Assembly (NCBI GenBank): GCA_963665085.2
Contig: CAXXXS010000001.1
Location: forward strand, 4,092,001 to 4,156,000
DNA from: G963665085 sp963665085
Lineage (GTDB): Bacteria > Bacteroidota > Bacteroidia > Bacteroidales > JAAAOM01
Direction of reading: 5' to 3'
DNA length: 64,000 nucleotides
The translations under genes were made by a program, and so were the position numbers. Below the pieces are notes generated by a model. It searched no databases and had not been told where the DNA came from. It saw only the letters and a list, made by a program, of their open reading frames with translations. Below, one piece after another: positions 17,363-27,201 of this stretch. The stretch's first letter is position 1. Each line of letters opens with the position of its first letter.

Positions 17363-18751
17363 GTGAAAAACAGAGGAATTAAACTAGCAAGTATTGTTTT
17401 TTGTGTTACTGGATTGATAAAACTTAACGTTTGTGCTCAAAAGCCAGATATTTTTATTTTAAGAACAGAAGATAACAATGCAGCTTTGCATGCAGATACT
17501 TCGGATTGTAAATTTCATACTGAAATAAAGGAAATTAGAATTTCAGATAATTTATATCCAAAAATAAGTTTTGGGGGAGAAGTAAGATTAAATTATCGGT
17601 TGAATATGCAAAGCGATTTTGGAGATATTCCTGCCTATAAAGATTCCAAAGAAAGTTTTCTCTTACAACGTTATATGCAACATACAGATATAGATATTTC
17701 AAAAAATATCAGGGGATTTTTGCAATTAACAAGTAATCATGTATTGGGAAAGGACTATTATACCCCCGAAATTGAAAAAAATCAATTAGCAATTCACCAG
17801 GCATTTGTTGATTTTAAATTTAATTCTCAAGCAGAATTTATAATAAGATTAGGTAAACAAGAGTATTCATATGGAAACGATGCAATGTTAAGTATGCGTG
17901 AAGGCCCCAATGTTAGGTTAACGTATGCAGGTGGGAAATTTACTGTCAGGAAAAATAATTTAAATGTTGATTTACTTATTGCAAGACCCGTAATTTCAAA
18001 CGTCGGTGTTTTTGATGATGAACTAAATAAATCTGAGCTGATTTATGGATTATATGGTATTTATAATGATTTTACTAAATATCAACTTGATTTTTATTAC
18101 TTGGGGGCAACAAGAAAAGATGCAATAATTATTTATAACTCTAACGAAGAAACTAGACATTCAGTAGGGGCTAAAATTAAAAAGTCAGTTAAAAGTTTTA
18201 CGGTGGATATGGAATCAACCTATCAATTTGGGAATTGGGGGGATTATAATATTTCGGCACTACAATTTATTACTTCGCTTACAAAATCATTTAATACAAC
18301 TCTAAGTCCAGTTATAACCTTTAATTATTATTTGCATACAGGTGATGTAGATTCAACAGATACAAAGATTAATACTTTCCGTCCTATATCTTCAAGACCA
18401 TCTACCGGCTCTTTGTTTGCTTTTGGATCTTCTAATAACCAAACTGTGGCATTAGGAGGAAATATTTCTCCAATGAATGATTTAACCTTAGGAGTGCGTT
18501 ATTTTGGAGTTTGGCTATATTCATTAAGTGATGTTCTTTATACTCCGGACTGTGCCTTTCCAATACGTGGCTTGTCCCAGTCAGGCAAATTTTATGCTCG
18601 TGGTATTGAATTTAGTGCATTGTATAATTTAAATAAGCACTTTAGTTTTAAAACATTATACGGGGCATTTTTCCCGGAATCGTATGCAACGAGTACAGGA
18701 CTGGGTAAAAAAACAAAAAACTTATATGTTAACATAACATATAAGTTTTAA
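17363..18751 (+). CDS. Alginate-export-like outer membrane porin
   Basis: 462 residues from the GTG at 17363, which gives a signal peptide (KNRGIKLASIVFCVTGLIKLNVCAQ) and has a GAAGAGA ribosome binding site; the frame is open further upstream to 17309 without a better start. The mature part has PKISFGGEVRLNYRLN, then IRGFLQLTSNHV, DFKF..QAEFIIRLGKQEYSYG and a C-terminal YVNITYKF strand: the alginate_exp (AlgE-like) barrel architecture. In Bacteroidetes such proteins act as general or acidic-substrate porins. It follows the AraC pair, with a weak operator-like match at 17164-17194. Confidence 0.75.
   Translation: MKNRGIKLASIVFCVTGLIKLNVCAQKPDIFILRTEDNNAALHADTSDCKFHTEIKEIRISDNLYPKISFGGEVRLNYRLNMQSDFGDIPAYKDSKESFLLQRYMQHTDIDISKNIRGFLQLTSNHVLGKDYYTPEIEKNQLAIHQAFVDFKFNSQAEFIIRLGKQEYSYGNDAMLSMREGPNVRLTYAGGKFTVRKNNLNVDLLIARPVISNVGVFDDELNKSELIYGLYGIYNDFTKYQLDFYYLGATRKDAIIIYNSNEETRHSVGAKIKKSVKSFTVDMESTYQFGNWGDYNISALQFITSLTKSFNTTLSPVITFNYYLHTGDVDSTDTKINTFRPISSRPSTGSLFAFGSSNNQTVALGGNISPMNDLTLGVRYFGVWLYSLSDVLYTPDCAFPIRGLSQSGKFYARGIEFSALYNLNKHFSFKTLYGAFFPESYATSTGLGKKTKNLYVNITYKF
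18719..18747 (+). terminator. Hairpin overlapping the porin stop codon
   Basis: A perfect 13-bp stem (AACTTATATGTTA / TAACATATAAGTT) with a 3-nt loop lies in the last codons of the porin gene and is followed by TTTTAAG. It probably works as a terminator between convergent genes. Confidence 0.6.
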
Positions 18752-18794
18752 GTTGAAACACATATTTGCAAAAATTATTAGCCTATCTCAAAAT

Positions 18795-21002
18795 TTAGAT
18801 ATTTAGCCAATAAGTAAGTTTTAAGTTTATTGATCGAAATCTTGGACTAAAATCTGTTGTATAATAATTGTCATTATAAACCAGGTATAAGTCAGAAAGC
18901 GGAGCAAAACGCCATTGTAACCTGGAATTAATTCCTAAATTTTCTCGTTGGTTACTATATTGAACAAGCGTTGACCAGAAAAGTGATTTAGTAAATGTAA
19001 TATCAGCTTTCGGAGTTATTAACCAGTAATCTGCATCAGAATATGGATTTGGCAAGCGAATACCATCATATCTGAGGTTAACACTTAATAAAGCCCAAGG
19101 TTGAATTCTAACATTAACTTCTCCTGAAGCAGTCACATTTTTACCATTATAAAATTCTCCTCCAGAAGATTCAAGGTTAAATGATACTACCTTCGCTTGA
19201 TTTGATTGATATTCAATACTTAATTGATTGAATGAATAGGAGTGGTTACCTGGTAGCGGTGTACTCCCTGATGATCGTGTTGGATCAAAATCATATGTCA
19301 GGTAAACATATTCGTTTTCAACTGCAAATTGAAAAGTTGATTGATTTGTAAAATCGATGTCATAATATAATCTATAGGTATGATCTGTTTTTTTGTAATC
19401 TAATTGAGGACTCCAGTAATACAATAACATGATACCAGGACCATGCCTGTTAACAAAACTCTCAGAAGGATAAAATTTATACCTGAAGCCGTTACCTGAT
19501 TTTAAAATTCCGGTTCTTGGCACAAATCCAAGATCCGCTTTAAAGTCCTTATCAACATACATCATGTCAGCTATCCATGTGAATTTTCTGTTGTTGTAAG
19601 TAACTGTTGCCTGAGAGGATAGATTTCCCTTTGTGTCTTCAGGCTGAAAAGATTTATGAACATAGAATTTACCCATCCAGCTATTGTTAGTAGAAGCCAG
19701 GTTATATTCTGCACCAAAAACACGGTTGTATGTTTCTGTACTGTCAAGAAATTCATAATCTTTAATTGCTTGCCTGTTTACAGCAAAAAATCCAATGTTA
19801 GAACGATCAAAAACTTTCTTTTGGACCGATAACATCATATTATTGTTTGAGGCTATTTCGTTAGAGACATCTTCATCTGTTTGAATATTAAGAAAACCAA
19901 GTCGCCAGTCTTCATTTACCTTTCCACTTAGACGTACACCTCCAAGAATCCGGTTTTCAATGAGGTTACCATTTTTATCACGGGCAAGACCAATTCGTCT
20001 GGAGAAAAATGGTTTTGCGGCATAATACATATCTCCATAATTACCAAAAAGGTCGTTATTATCAATAAAAAATTGTCTTTTTTCAGGAAGAAAAACTTCA
20101 AATCGAGTAAGATTTGTAAAAATATCATCAACTTCAACATTAGAAAAATCCGGATTCACAGTAATATCAAGATTCATACTGTTTCCAATAGCAACCTTAG
20201 CATCACCACCAAACTTAAAACTGTTATCTTTCGTTCCTGTTTCGAAATTCTTAGATGAAAGCGCATTCACATAAGGGATAACAGTAAAAGGTGTATGTGA
20301 TTTTCCTAAAGGTTTTTCAAAAATCATTTCTCCCATAAAAGCCAGACTTGAAAGCATCTGGTTTTGGGGTACCCGTGCCCATGCACTTTGTTCACTTGAA
20401 TTCATGTCCCAACGGTAACATTGTAACCGCCAGGATTGATCACCTTCTCTGAATTTTAATGAACTGAATGGTATAGCAGCTTCCAACACATAATGATCGT
20501 CGTATAATTTATTTTCTACTACCCATTTTTGATCCCAGGTTGTATTAAATCCATTACTACTGGAACCACCTTCCGAAATAAATGCTTCTCTTTGTACGCC
20601 ATAGGGAGTCATGCCAAATAAAAAAGCTGTAGTTCCATCTTTAAATGTATCGAACATAAGGGTTACATTATCATTACTAGCTCCACTGAAATCACGTCTT
20701 AGATTGGAAACAACTATGTCGCCAGCTATCTCAGCCCGAATACCGATATAAATAGTGTTATCGTCGTACATAATCCTTACTTCAGTGGGGAGGTTTGAAC
20801 GTGCAGAGTCTGTTGGGAAAAATTGCCAAAAGTTAGTGAGAACATCAGCTTCCTGCCAAATAGATTCATCCAATACACCATCTATTGTAATTTCTTCAGA
20901 TATGTATTTTACATTTATGCTTACATCAGCTCCTTGTCCATTGAGAAATAAAGCATAAAAAAGCATTGGAATTGCGAATAGAAATGTTTTTAGTTTACTC
21001 AT
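18795..21002 (-). CDS. Secreted DUF5916 / carbohydrate-binding family 9-like outer membrane protein
   Basis: 735 residues with a signal peptide (KTFLFAIPMLFYALFLNG). Residues about 30-225 form a family-9-like carbohydrate-binding beta-sandwich (ITIDGVLDESIWQEADVLTNFWQFFPTD..., VRIMYDDNTIYIGIRA). The rest is the DUF5916 domain, beta-barrel-like, with PDFSNVEVDDIFTNLTRFEVFLPEKRQFFIDN and a typical terminal strand SINLKLTYWLNI. Such proteins are frequent in marine Bacteroidetes and are thought to sit in the outer membrane; function unproven. An AraC-type operator copy lies 118 nt upstream, placing it in the same regulon. Confidence 0.85.
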   Translation of the reverse strand: MSKLKTFLFAIPMLFYALFLNGQGADVSINVKYISEEITIDGVLDESIWQEADVLTNFWQFFPTDSARSNLPTEVRIMYDDNTIYIGIRAEIAGDIVVSNLRRDFSGASNDNVTLMFDTFKDGTTAFLFGMTPYGVQREAFISEGGSSSNGFNTTWDQKWVVENKLYDDHYVLEAAIPFSSLKFREGDQSWRLQCYRWDMNSSEQSAWARVPQNQMLSSLAFMGEMIFEKPLGKSHTPFTVIPYVNALSSKNFETGTKDNSFKFGGDAKVAIGNSMNLDITVNPDFSNVEVDDIFTNLTRFEVFLPEKRQFFIDNNDLFGNYGDMYYAAKPFFSRRIGLARDKNGNLIENRILGGVRLSGKVNEDWRLGFLNIQTDEDVSNEIASNNNMMLSVQKKVFDRSNIGFFAVNRQAIKDYEFLDSTETYNRVFGAEYNLASTNNSWMGKFYVHKSFQPEDTKGNLSSQATVTYNNRKFTWIADMMYVDKDFKADLGFVPRTGILKSGNGFRYKFYPSESFVNRHGPGIMLLYYWSPQLDYKKTDHTYRLYYDIDFTNQSTFQFAVENEYVYLTYDFDPTRSSGSTPLPGNHSYSFNQLSIEYQSNQAKVVSFNLESSGGEFYNGKNVTASGEVNVRIQPWALLSVNLRYDGIRLPNPYSDADYWLITPKADITFTKSLFWSTLVQYSNQRENLGINSRLQWRFAPLSDLYLVYNDNYYTTDFSPRFRSINLKLTYWLNI

Positions 21003-21120
21003 ATTTTCAAAGAATTATTAATTTGCCTGTTAGTGATACAATAATATAAAGGGCGTTGAGTGTTTTTTTGTTTACCTATTTGCAAATTTCTGCTGATTAT
21101 TTCTTTTTTTTGGTATAAAG

Positions 21121-21151
21121 ATTACGGATATATATACCAATATTACAGATC
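21121..21151. promoter_or_regulatory. AraC-type operator, copy 3 (31 bp)
   Basis: Starts ATTACGGATA and ends TACCAATATTACAGATC. It matches copy 2 through ATTACGGAT and ACCAATATTAC. It lies upstream of the DUF5916 gene but in inverted orientation relative to it, so it may act from a distance or by looping. Confidence 0.7.
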
Positions 21152-21367
21152 GTATTTGAATTGGATTCTTGAATTGTTAATTGTTTGTTAAACAGAGAAT
21201 TAAGAAGGTGTAAGAAATAGGTGGTTGGATATTTTTCTTAGAAAGTAAGAATAATTTGTAGAAGAATCAATATGCTATTTTTATAGTTTTAATACTATAA
21301 GAATTAAAAAAAACAATCAACCAATTACGTGAGTAAATTAGTATCTTAGGAAAGTAATTTTTTAAGA

Positions 21368-21790
21368 ATGGCAAGAAATAAAGAAACAGAAACAAATATC
21401 TTATTCGTAGAAGAATTCCGCTTGGAAAAAATCACCAACATGGCGTTCCTTTGGAAAAATTAACTACAGTGATAAATTGGGAATTGTTTTCTCCTGTATT
21501 GCAAGATCTTGAAAATTAATAGAGTAAAAGTAATGCAGGTGCAAAACCATACTCCACATTGTTGATGCTTAAGATATAGATTCTTCAACGCTATTCTAAC
21601 CTAAGCGATAGTCAGATAGAATATCAAATATTAGATAGGCTAAGTTTTTGTCGATTTTTAGGCTTATCCTTTCAGATAAAGTTCCAAATGAAAGTACAGT
21701 TTGGGATTTTAAGGAATGCCCTACCAATTTTCAAAAACTAATTTTTAGAGGTCACTTTTTGATTTTCTGTTTTTGAATATTTAAAAATTT
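21368..21790 (+). pseudogene. Decayed IS5-family transposase remnant
   Basis: Reading through several frame changes and stops, the text recovers an IS5-type N-terminus: MARNKET, FRLEKIT, PLEKLTTVINWELFSPVLQ, GAKPYSTLLMLK, NLSDSQIEYQILDRLSFCRF, then LGLSF.DKVPNESTVWDFKE. The DDE catalytic half is missing. This belongs to a different IS5 subgroup from the element at 7630-8547, so it is an independent and much older insertion. Confidence 0.75.
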
Positions 21791-21880
21791 CTTATTTTCT
21801 TAATTTGTAATCTTTATATATAGGATATCTCTTTGTTGTACGTTTAAAAATAGAGAAAATCAATGTAATAGTTTTTCAGG

Positions 21881-21911
21881 TTGTATTGATTTGGTAAGTT
21901 TACTATGTTTG
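21881..21911 (+). promoter_or_regulatory. Predicted promoter of the ECF sigma gene
   Basis: TTG (21881-21883), a 20-nt spacer and TATGTTTG (21904-21911): close to the Bacteroidetes housekeeping consensus. The sigma gene ATG is 21 nt downstream. Confidence 0.65.
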
Positions 21912-21932
21912 CTGTCTTAGTTTTTTTAAGAA

Positions 21933-22490
21933 ATGAGAAATAAAAACTTAAGAAAAGAATTGTTTGAAAAGATATCAAAAGGAGATTCTATTTCTTTTAG
22001 GCAATTTTATGATCTATATTCTAAAAAGGTTTATCATTTTTCTTATTATTTTATTAAGTCGGAAGAAATATGCCAAGAGATTGTCTCGGATGTTTTTATT
22101 AATATTTGGATAAACAAGGAAAAACTTCCTGAAGTAAAAAATATAGAGGCATATTTATATATAATAACAAGAAACAAAGCTTATAATTATTTAAATAAAG
22201 AAGAAAATTCACCTGAATCAATTTCGGAAATATCCGGTGAATATCATACAGATTCCAATAATCCAGAAGAAATCCTATCAGTAAAAGAGCTTGAAACAAT
22301 AATTCAATATTCAATTAATAAATTACCTGAACGGTGCAGGATTATATTTGAGATGTCTCGTAATGAAGAACTTACTCATCGCCAAATTGCAGATATTTTA
22401 TCAATTTCTGAAAATACAGTCCATGCACAAATAGTAACAGCATTAAGGAAATTGCATAATTCAATAAAGAAAATTATTTATGTATTTTAA
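21933..22490 (+). CDS. RNA polymerase ECF sigma-70 factor
   Basis: 185 residues. Region 2 (about 25-90; FRQFYDLYSKKVYHFSYYFIKSEEICQEIVSDVFINIW) and region 4 (about 125-180; LPERCRIIFEMSRNEELTHRQIADILSISENTVHAQIVTALRKL) mark a Bacteroidetes ECF sigma of the kind paired with FecR anti-sigma factors. Directly downstream are a FecR gene and a SusC with STN domain, so it should direct transcription of that SusC/SusD pair when the glycan is bound. Confidence 0.93.
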   Translation: MRNKNLRKELFEKISKGDSISFRQFYDLYSKKVYHFSYYFIKSEEICQEIVSDVFINIWINKEKLPEVKNIEAYLYIITRNKAYNYLNKEENSPESISEISGEYHTDSNNPEEILSVKELETIIQYSINKLPERCRIIFEMSRNEELTHRQIADILSISENTVHAQIVTALRKLHNSIKKIIYVF

Positions 22491-22594
22491 ATTTCTGGTA
22501 GTTAGTTATATATATAATTTTTTTTGTTTTTTTTAATTTCCATATAGTCATACCCTGTTTTTTTACTGTCATATAATATACATACAATGGTATA

Positions 22595-23590
22595 ATGTCA
22601 GATAGGGAACAGAAAATATGGGAAGCAATCTCTTCAATGATGGATGGAAAGCCATCTTTAGAAGAGCAGGGATTGATAAACTCCTGGATAAAAGAGGATG
22701 AAAGGAATCAGGATTTTCTTAAAATTATAAGAAAAAGAACAGATGAAGGTATTTATTTTTCTGATGAAGTTAAGGAAAAAATATATTCCAAGATTGAAAG
22801 TAACGTTATCCCGCTAGAAAACAATCGTCGAAATAATTATAGAATATTTAGTATAGCAGCATCTATTGCTGTTTTGTTTGCGTTCATTTTATTAAGTTTG
22901 ATTTTTAAAACTCAATCACAAGGAGAAATAGCATACTTGGAAGCTACTACTCCATTCGGGGCAAAAACTAAATTTGTTTTACCAGATAGCACTGTTGTTA
23001 ACCTAAACTCAGGTTCTAGCTTAAAGTATCCAGCCAAATTTGTGGGAGAAAAAAGAGAAGTATATTTAAGTGGAGAAGCATATTTTGAAGTTAAAAAGGA
23101 TCCTAAACATCCATTTATAGTAAACACTTCAAATATTGATGTTAAAGTCCTTGGTACTCATTTTAATATGAAATCTTTTCCAGAAGAAGATGTATTTGAA
23201 ACAACAGTTTTGGAAGGCTCTGTCGCATTACATTCACATTCTCATCAACAATCAGAATTAGTTAGGTTAAAACCCGATCAAAAGGCTGTTTACACTTCTA
23301 AAAATGATGAAGTTAAAATACAGAAAATAAATGCATTACTTGAAGCTTCATGGAAAGAAAATAAATTTTATTTCGACAATGAAACACTTACATCTATAGT
23401 AAATGAGCTGGAACGAAATTATAATGTTCCAATAAAGATCTGTTCTAAAGAACTTAATAATGAAACTTTTTCCGGCTTCTTTGATAAGAACCGTACGCTT
23501 TATCAGGTTCTTGATATTATGAAATTTAACAGGGATTTTTTTTATGAGACAAAACTAGATACTATACGGATATATTTAAAAGACATCTAA
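22595..23590 (+). CDS. FecR family anti-sigma factor
   Basis: 331 residues. A cytoplasmic N-terminus (about 1-85) is followed by one transmembrane helix (about 87-108; IFSIAASIAVLFAFILLSLIF) and a periplasmic FecR domain (about 118-215; TPFGAKTKFVLPDSTVVNLNSGSSLKYPAKF, VYLSGEAYFEVKKDPKHPFIV, VKVLGTHFNMKSFPEED). The C-terminal DUF4974 domain (about 258-330) contains FDNETLTSIVNELERNYNV. It should hold the upstream sigma factor inactive and receive the signal from the STN domain of the downstream SusC. Confidence 0.93.
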   Translation: MSDREQKIWEAISSMMDGKPSLEEQGLINSWIKEDERNQDFLKIIRKRTDEGIYFSDEVKEKIYSKIESNVIPLENNRRNNYRIFSIAASIAVLFAFILLSLIFKTQSQGEIAYLEATTPFGAKTKFVLPDSTVVNLNSGSSLKYPAKFVGEKREVYLSGEAYFEVKKDPKHPFIVNTSNIDVKVLGTHFNMKSFPEEDVFETTVLEGSVALHSHSHQQSELVRLKPDQKAVYTSKNDEVKIQKINALLEASWKENKFYFDNETLTSIVNELERNYNVPIKICSKELNNETFSGFFDKNRTLYQVLDIMKFNRDFFYETKLDTIRIYLKDI

Positions 23591-23660
23591 ACATATTTTG
23601 AATTAATTATTTTTTACTAACTAAAATTATTAATGCCAATGAATAGTACTTAATGTAAAA

Positions 23661-23690
23661 AAGCGGGAAATGCGCTAACATTTTCCGCTT
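23661..23690 (+). promoter_or_regulatory. Leader hairpin upstream of susC
   Basis: AAGCGGGAAATG / CATTTTCCGCTT, 12-bp arms with one mismatch and a 6-nt loop, lies between fecR and susC. It is followed at once by a second short hairpin (GGTCG-TTT-CGGCC). Either a partial terminator or attenuator separating regulator from transporter expression, or a structured 5' leader of the susC mRNA. Confidence 0.5.
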
Positions 23691-23755
23691 AAAAGGTCGT
23701 TTCGGCCAAGAATAAGAAGTAAGTCAATATTTTTTAACCAAAACTTTTCAAAAGT

Positions 23756-26700
23756 ATGAAAGAATTTTTATATAGGGATAAGTATGCCCTTTTTAATTTC
23801 TATTGCTATAAAAAATTAGTGAAAATTATGAAAATATCTATCGTTTTAACATTAGTGGGTACGATAGGGGTATTTGCCTCCAATAGCTATTCCCAGGAAG
23901 CAAAAATTAGTCTTAAACTAAATAATGTGACTATAAAAGAATTATTTAATGAAATTGGAAAACAAAGTGAATTCTCATTTTGGTACAGCAACAAAGAATT
24001 AGATGACTCAGATATTATTTCAGTCTCAGTTTCTAATCAGACAATTGGAAGTATTCTAGATATAGCGCTAAAAAATCAGAGCCTTGAGTACTATATTAAA
24101 GATCGTGTTGTTGTAATTTATAAGCCTCAAGTTGGAAGTTCTGATAATAAAATTGAAAGTGAGGCAAATCAGCAAATTATTGTAAAGGGAAAAGTTACTG
24201 ATGTCTCCGGTGAACCCATACCGGGTGTAAACGTTATTGAAAAAGGCACAACTTCTGGTACCGTCACTAACATTGATGGAGAGTATTCAATTGAAATAAG
24301 TTCTCCCAATGTTACACTTAGTTTCTCTTTTGTTGGATATCTTACCGAAAATGTAGATGTCCTTAATCAAACTATTATAGACGTTACATTAATTGAAGAT
24401 ATCTTATCTTTAGAAGAGGTTGTAGTTATTGGTTACGGAGTTCAAAAGAAAAGTAATGTAACGGGAGCAATAAGTAGCCTAAAGTCTGATGATCTGGAAA
24501 GCAGCCTTGCTTCTAATGCAGCTTCTGCATTACAAGGTAGAGTATCGGGTGTTCAGGTTGTACAAAACTCAGGTGCTCCAGGATCTGCTCCTATTATTCG
24601 AATTCGTGGTTATAGCTCGAATGGTTCAAGTGATCCTCTTTATATTGTAGACGGTCTCAAAGTGAGCGATATTAGCTATCTGGAGCCAAGTAGCATTGAA
24701 AGCATGGAGATTTTGAAAGATGCTGCTAGTGCAGCCATATACGGTGCAGAGGCTGGTAATGGTGTAATCCTAATTACTACCAAATCCGGTGGAGTGGGTG
24801 AGACTAAAATATCATTTGATGCCCTTTGGTCAAGTTCCAGTCTTGCTAAAAAGGTTGACTTGTTTAATGCAGAGCAGTATACACAATTTTATACAGAAGC
24901 ATATGGAGATGTTTTCACCTCTCTCTATAATCAATATAATATAGATGGAACCGATACCGACTGGCAGGATGAAATGTACAAAACAGGATTGATGCAGAAG
25001 TACAATTTAAGTTTACAGGGGGGAAACAAATCTGGTAAATTCTTTATTTCTCTTGGTCACATGGATAATGATGGTATGGTGAAGTTGGATAGAGATTATT
25101 ACAAACGCTTTACCGGACAAATTAACACCAGTTATAATATTAAGTCGTGGCTGGAAGTAGGTTCGAATAATACCATCACAAGTGTAAATAGTTCTACACT
25201 ATCCGAAAATAGTGTTCAATATGGAATGATGAAAGATATAGTTCTTGCAGATCCACTGACACCGGTTTTATATGATTCAGATAATATACCTGACAGGATT
25301 CAAACGGCTGTAACAAACGGTTTGCATCCTGTAACCAATGATGATGGAGATTATTATGGTTATAGTTGGGCACGAGGGGGGCTAAATCCTTTAGCCGCAG
25401 TACAAACCAGTAACATGGCAAATAAAACCTTCTCGATTAATGGTATGACTTACGCAAACATAAAACCATTTAAAAATTTCGTATTTACATCACGTTTGGG
25501 GTATACGTTGGGTAATGTTGCTAACCAGTCTTATAATCCAACCAGGTTAGGTGATTATTTTGATGATGTTGATTCTCCTTTGGATTTGAAATCGCAACAA
25601 GTAGCTGCCAGGTATTATCAGTGGGAAAATTTCTTTAATTATCACCTTGAAACCGAAGGATTGGGAAATTTCTCAATTATGGCAGGATCGAGTTATATTA
25701 ATAAGGAACGGAATATAGTAGGGGCACAAACGAATGAATTATCTAGCGAAGAGTCTAATTTTCTTTACTTAAATTATAGCACTACCAGTGCAAATGATTT
25801 CGTGTCCGGTAATCTGTCATACCAGCGTCAAATTGCATACTATGGTCGTTTAAGTTGGGAATATATGAACAGATACAATGTTCAAGCAAATTTTCGTGCA
25901 GATTCTTATGATGCGGCCTATTTAGATCTGGAACACAACTGGGGATATTTCCCGTCTATTTCTGTTGGATGGACATTTTCCAACGAAGATTTTATGGCAA
26001 ATGTTGTTGGCGATTTCTTTACCTATGGAAAATTGCGGGCTAGTTATGGTGTAAACGGTTCTATTAGTAATTTAGGGGACTATATGTATGCTGCAACTTT
26101 AAGAACAGGCCAGTATGATCTTTCTGATAACACTGCAAATATGACTTATTGGTTGGATAATCAATTATATCAAGGCACGTACCCAAATTCATATTTAGCA
26201 AATCCGGAATTACGTTGGGAACGTTCTAAACAACAAAATTATGGTCTTGACCTAAGATTCCTGAATAACAGGTTAAGTACTACAATCGAATATTATAATA
26301 AACTCACAGATGGCTTACTTGTTGAAACGACTGCACCGCTTGTTACCGGAGCTAGTTATGTATACAAAAATCTTGGTGAAGTAACTAATAGTGGAATTGA
26401 GCTGGAACTTTCATGGCAAGATAAAATTGGAGATTTTAGTTATCAAATACGGGGAAGTTTTGCAACGGTGAATAATAAAGTTAATAAATTTCGTGGAGAA
26501 GGAACACGTATTGAAGGCGCCAGGTTACTTGCATCAAGTGCCGGATTAACCTATTTTGAAGAAGGATACCCAATTTGGTATATTTTGGGTTATAAATTGG
26601 AAGGAGTTAATGAGACAACCGGAGAGCCTATTTATACGGATATAACAGGTGATGGAGAAATCACGGAAGATGACCGTACAAATCTTGGTAATGCTGTTCC

Positions 26701-27187
26701 AGATTTTACTTACGGTTTAACATTATCAGCTTCATACAAGAATTTTGATGTTAGCATTTATGGTACTGGTTCTTCTGGTAACAGCATGGTATATGCTATG
26801 ATGAGTACCGCTGGAGGGGAGCAAAGTAACCGACCAGTTTTTTTGTATGAAAATCGTTGGACAAGTAGCAATACACAAGCTTCACTACCTTCAGCTGTTT
26901 ATCAGATTAATGATCCACGTTTTTATAATTCTGATGCTTTTGTTTTTGATGCTTCTTTTTTTAAAATTAAACAGATACAGTTAGGATATAAATTGCCTGG
27001 GAAAGTAATGGATCCAGTTGGCATAGAATCTATACGGGCGTATGTACAGCTAGATAATTTCTTTACATTCACCGACTATCCGGGAAGTGACCCTGAAACG
27101 CATGCAGAAAGCGGTGCAATGGCTCTTGACTTTGGAAGTTATCCAATAGCAAAGTCTGTATCTTTTGGTTTTAATATTACATTTTAA
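23756..27187 (+). CDS. SusC/RagA-type TonB-linked outer membrane transporter with STN domain
   Basis: 1143 residues. The N-terminus is long; the hydrophobic signal core is MKISIVLTLVGTIGVFASNSYSQ at about 25-47. The STN signalling domain follows (about 48-123), then a carboxypeptidase-regulatory-like domain (about 140-203; VKGKVTDVSGEPIPGVNVIEKGTTSGTV), the TonB box region (SLEEVVVIGYGVQKK), the plug (about 222-345) and the barrel ending SVSFGFNITF. It imports oligosaccharides with its SusD partner 14 nt downstream. The STN domain lets it signal to FecR and the ECF sigma, so it is both transporter and sensor. Confidence 0.95.
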   Translation: MKEFLYRDKYALFNFYCYKKLVKIMKISIVLTLVGTIGVFASNSYSQEAKISLKLNNVTIKELFNEIGKQSEFSFWYSNKELDDSDIISVSVSNQTIGSILDIALKNQSLEYYIKDRVVVIYKPQVGSSDNKIESEANQQIIVKGKVTDVSGEPIPGVNVIEKGTTSGTVTNIDGEYSIEISSPNVTLSFSFVGYLTENVDVLNQTIIDVTLIEDILSLEEVVVIGYGVQKKSNVTGAISSLKSDDLESSLASNAASALQGRVSGVQVVQNSGAPGSAPIIRIRGYSSNGSSDPLYIVDGLKVSDISYLEPSSIESMEILKDAASAAIYGAEAGNGVILITTKSGGVGETKISFDALWSSSSLAKKVDLFNAEQYTQFYTEAYGDVFTSLYNQYNIDGTDTDWQDEMYKTGLMQKYNLSLQGGNKSGKFFISLGHMDNDGMVKLDRDYYKRFTGQINTSYNIKSWLEVGSNNTITSVNSSTLSENSVQYGMMKDIVLADPLTPVLYDSDNIPDRIQTAVTNGLHPVTNDDGDYYGYSWARGGLNPLAAVQTSNMANKTFSINGMTYANIKPFKNFVFTSRLGYTLGNVANQSYNPTRLGDYFDDVDSPLDLKSQQVAARYYQWENFFNYHLETEGLGNFSIMAGSSYINKERNIVGAQTNELSSEESNFLYLNYSTTSANDFVSGNLSYQRQIAYYGRLSWEYMNRYNVQANFRADSYDAAYLDLEHNWGYFPSISVGWTFSNEDFMANVVGDFFTYGKLRASYGVNGSISNLGDYMYAATLRTGQYDLSDNTANMTYWLDNQLYQGTYPNSYLANPELRWERSKQQNYGLDLRFLNNRLSTTIEYYNKLTDGLLVETTAPLVTGASYVYKNLGEVTNSGIELELSWQDKIGDFSYQIRGSFATVNNKVNKFRGEGTRIEGARLLASSAGLTYFEEGYPIWYILGYKLEGVNETTGEPIYTDITGDGEITEDDRTNLGNAVPDFTYGLTLSASYKNFDVSIYGTGSSGNSMVYAMMSTAGGEQSNRPVFLYENRWTSSNTQASLPSAVYQINDPRFYNSDAFVFDASFFKIKQIQLGYKLPGKVMDPVGIESIRAYVQLDNFFTFTDYPGSDPETHAESGAMALDFGSYPIAKSVSFGFNITF

Positions 27188-27201
27188 TAAAAAATAAAAC
27201 G

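Larger units (their letters stand above)
21003..21932. other. Intergenic region between DUF5916 and sigma factor genes
   Basis: 930 bases without an intact gene. It holds operator copy 3, the decayed IS5 transposase (21368-21790) and the sigma factor promoter (21881-21911). Nothing was recognised at 21152-21367. Confidence 0.6.
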
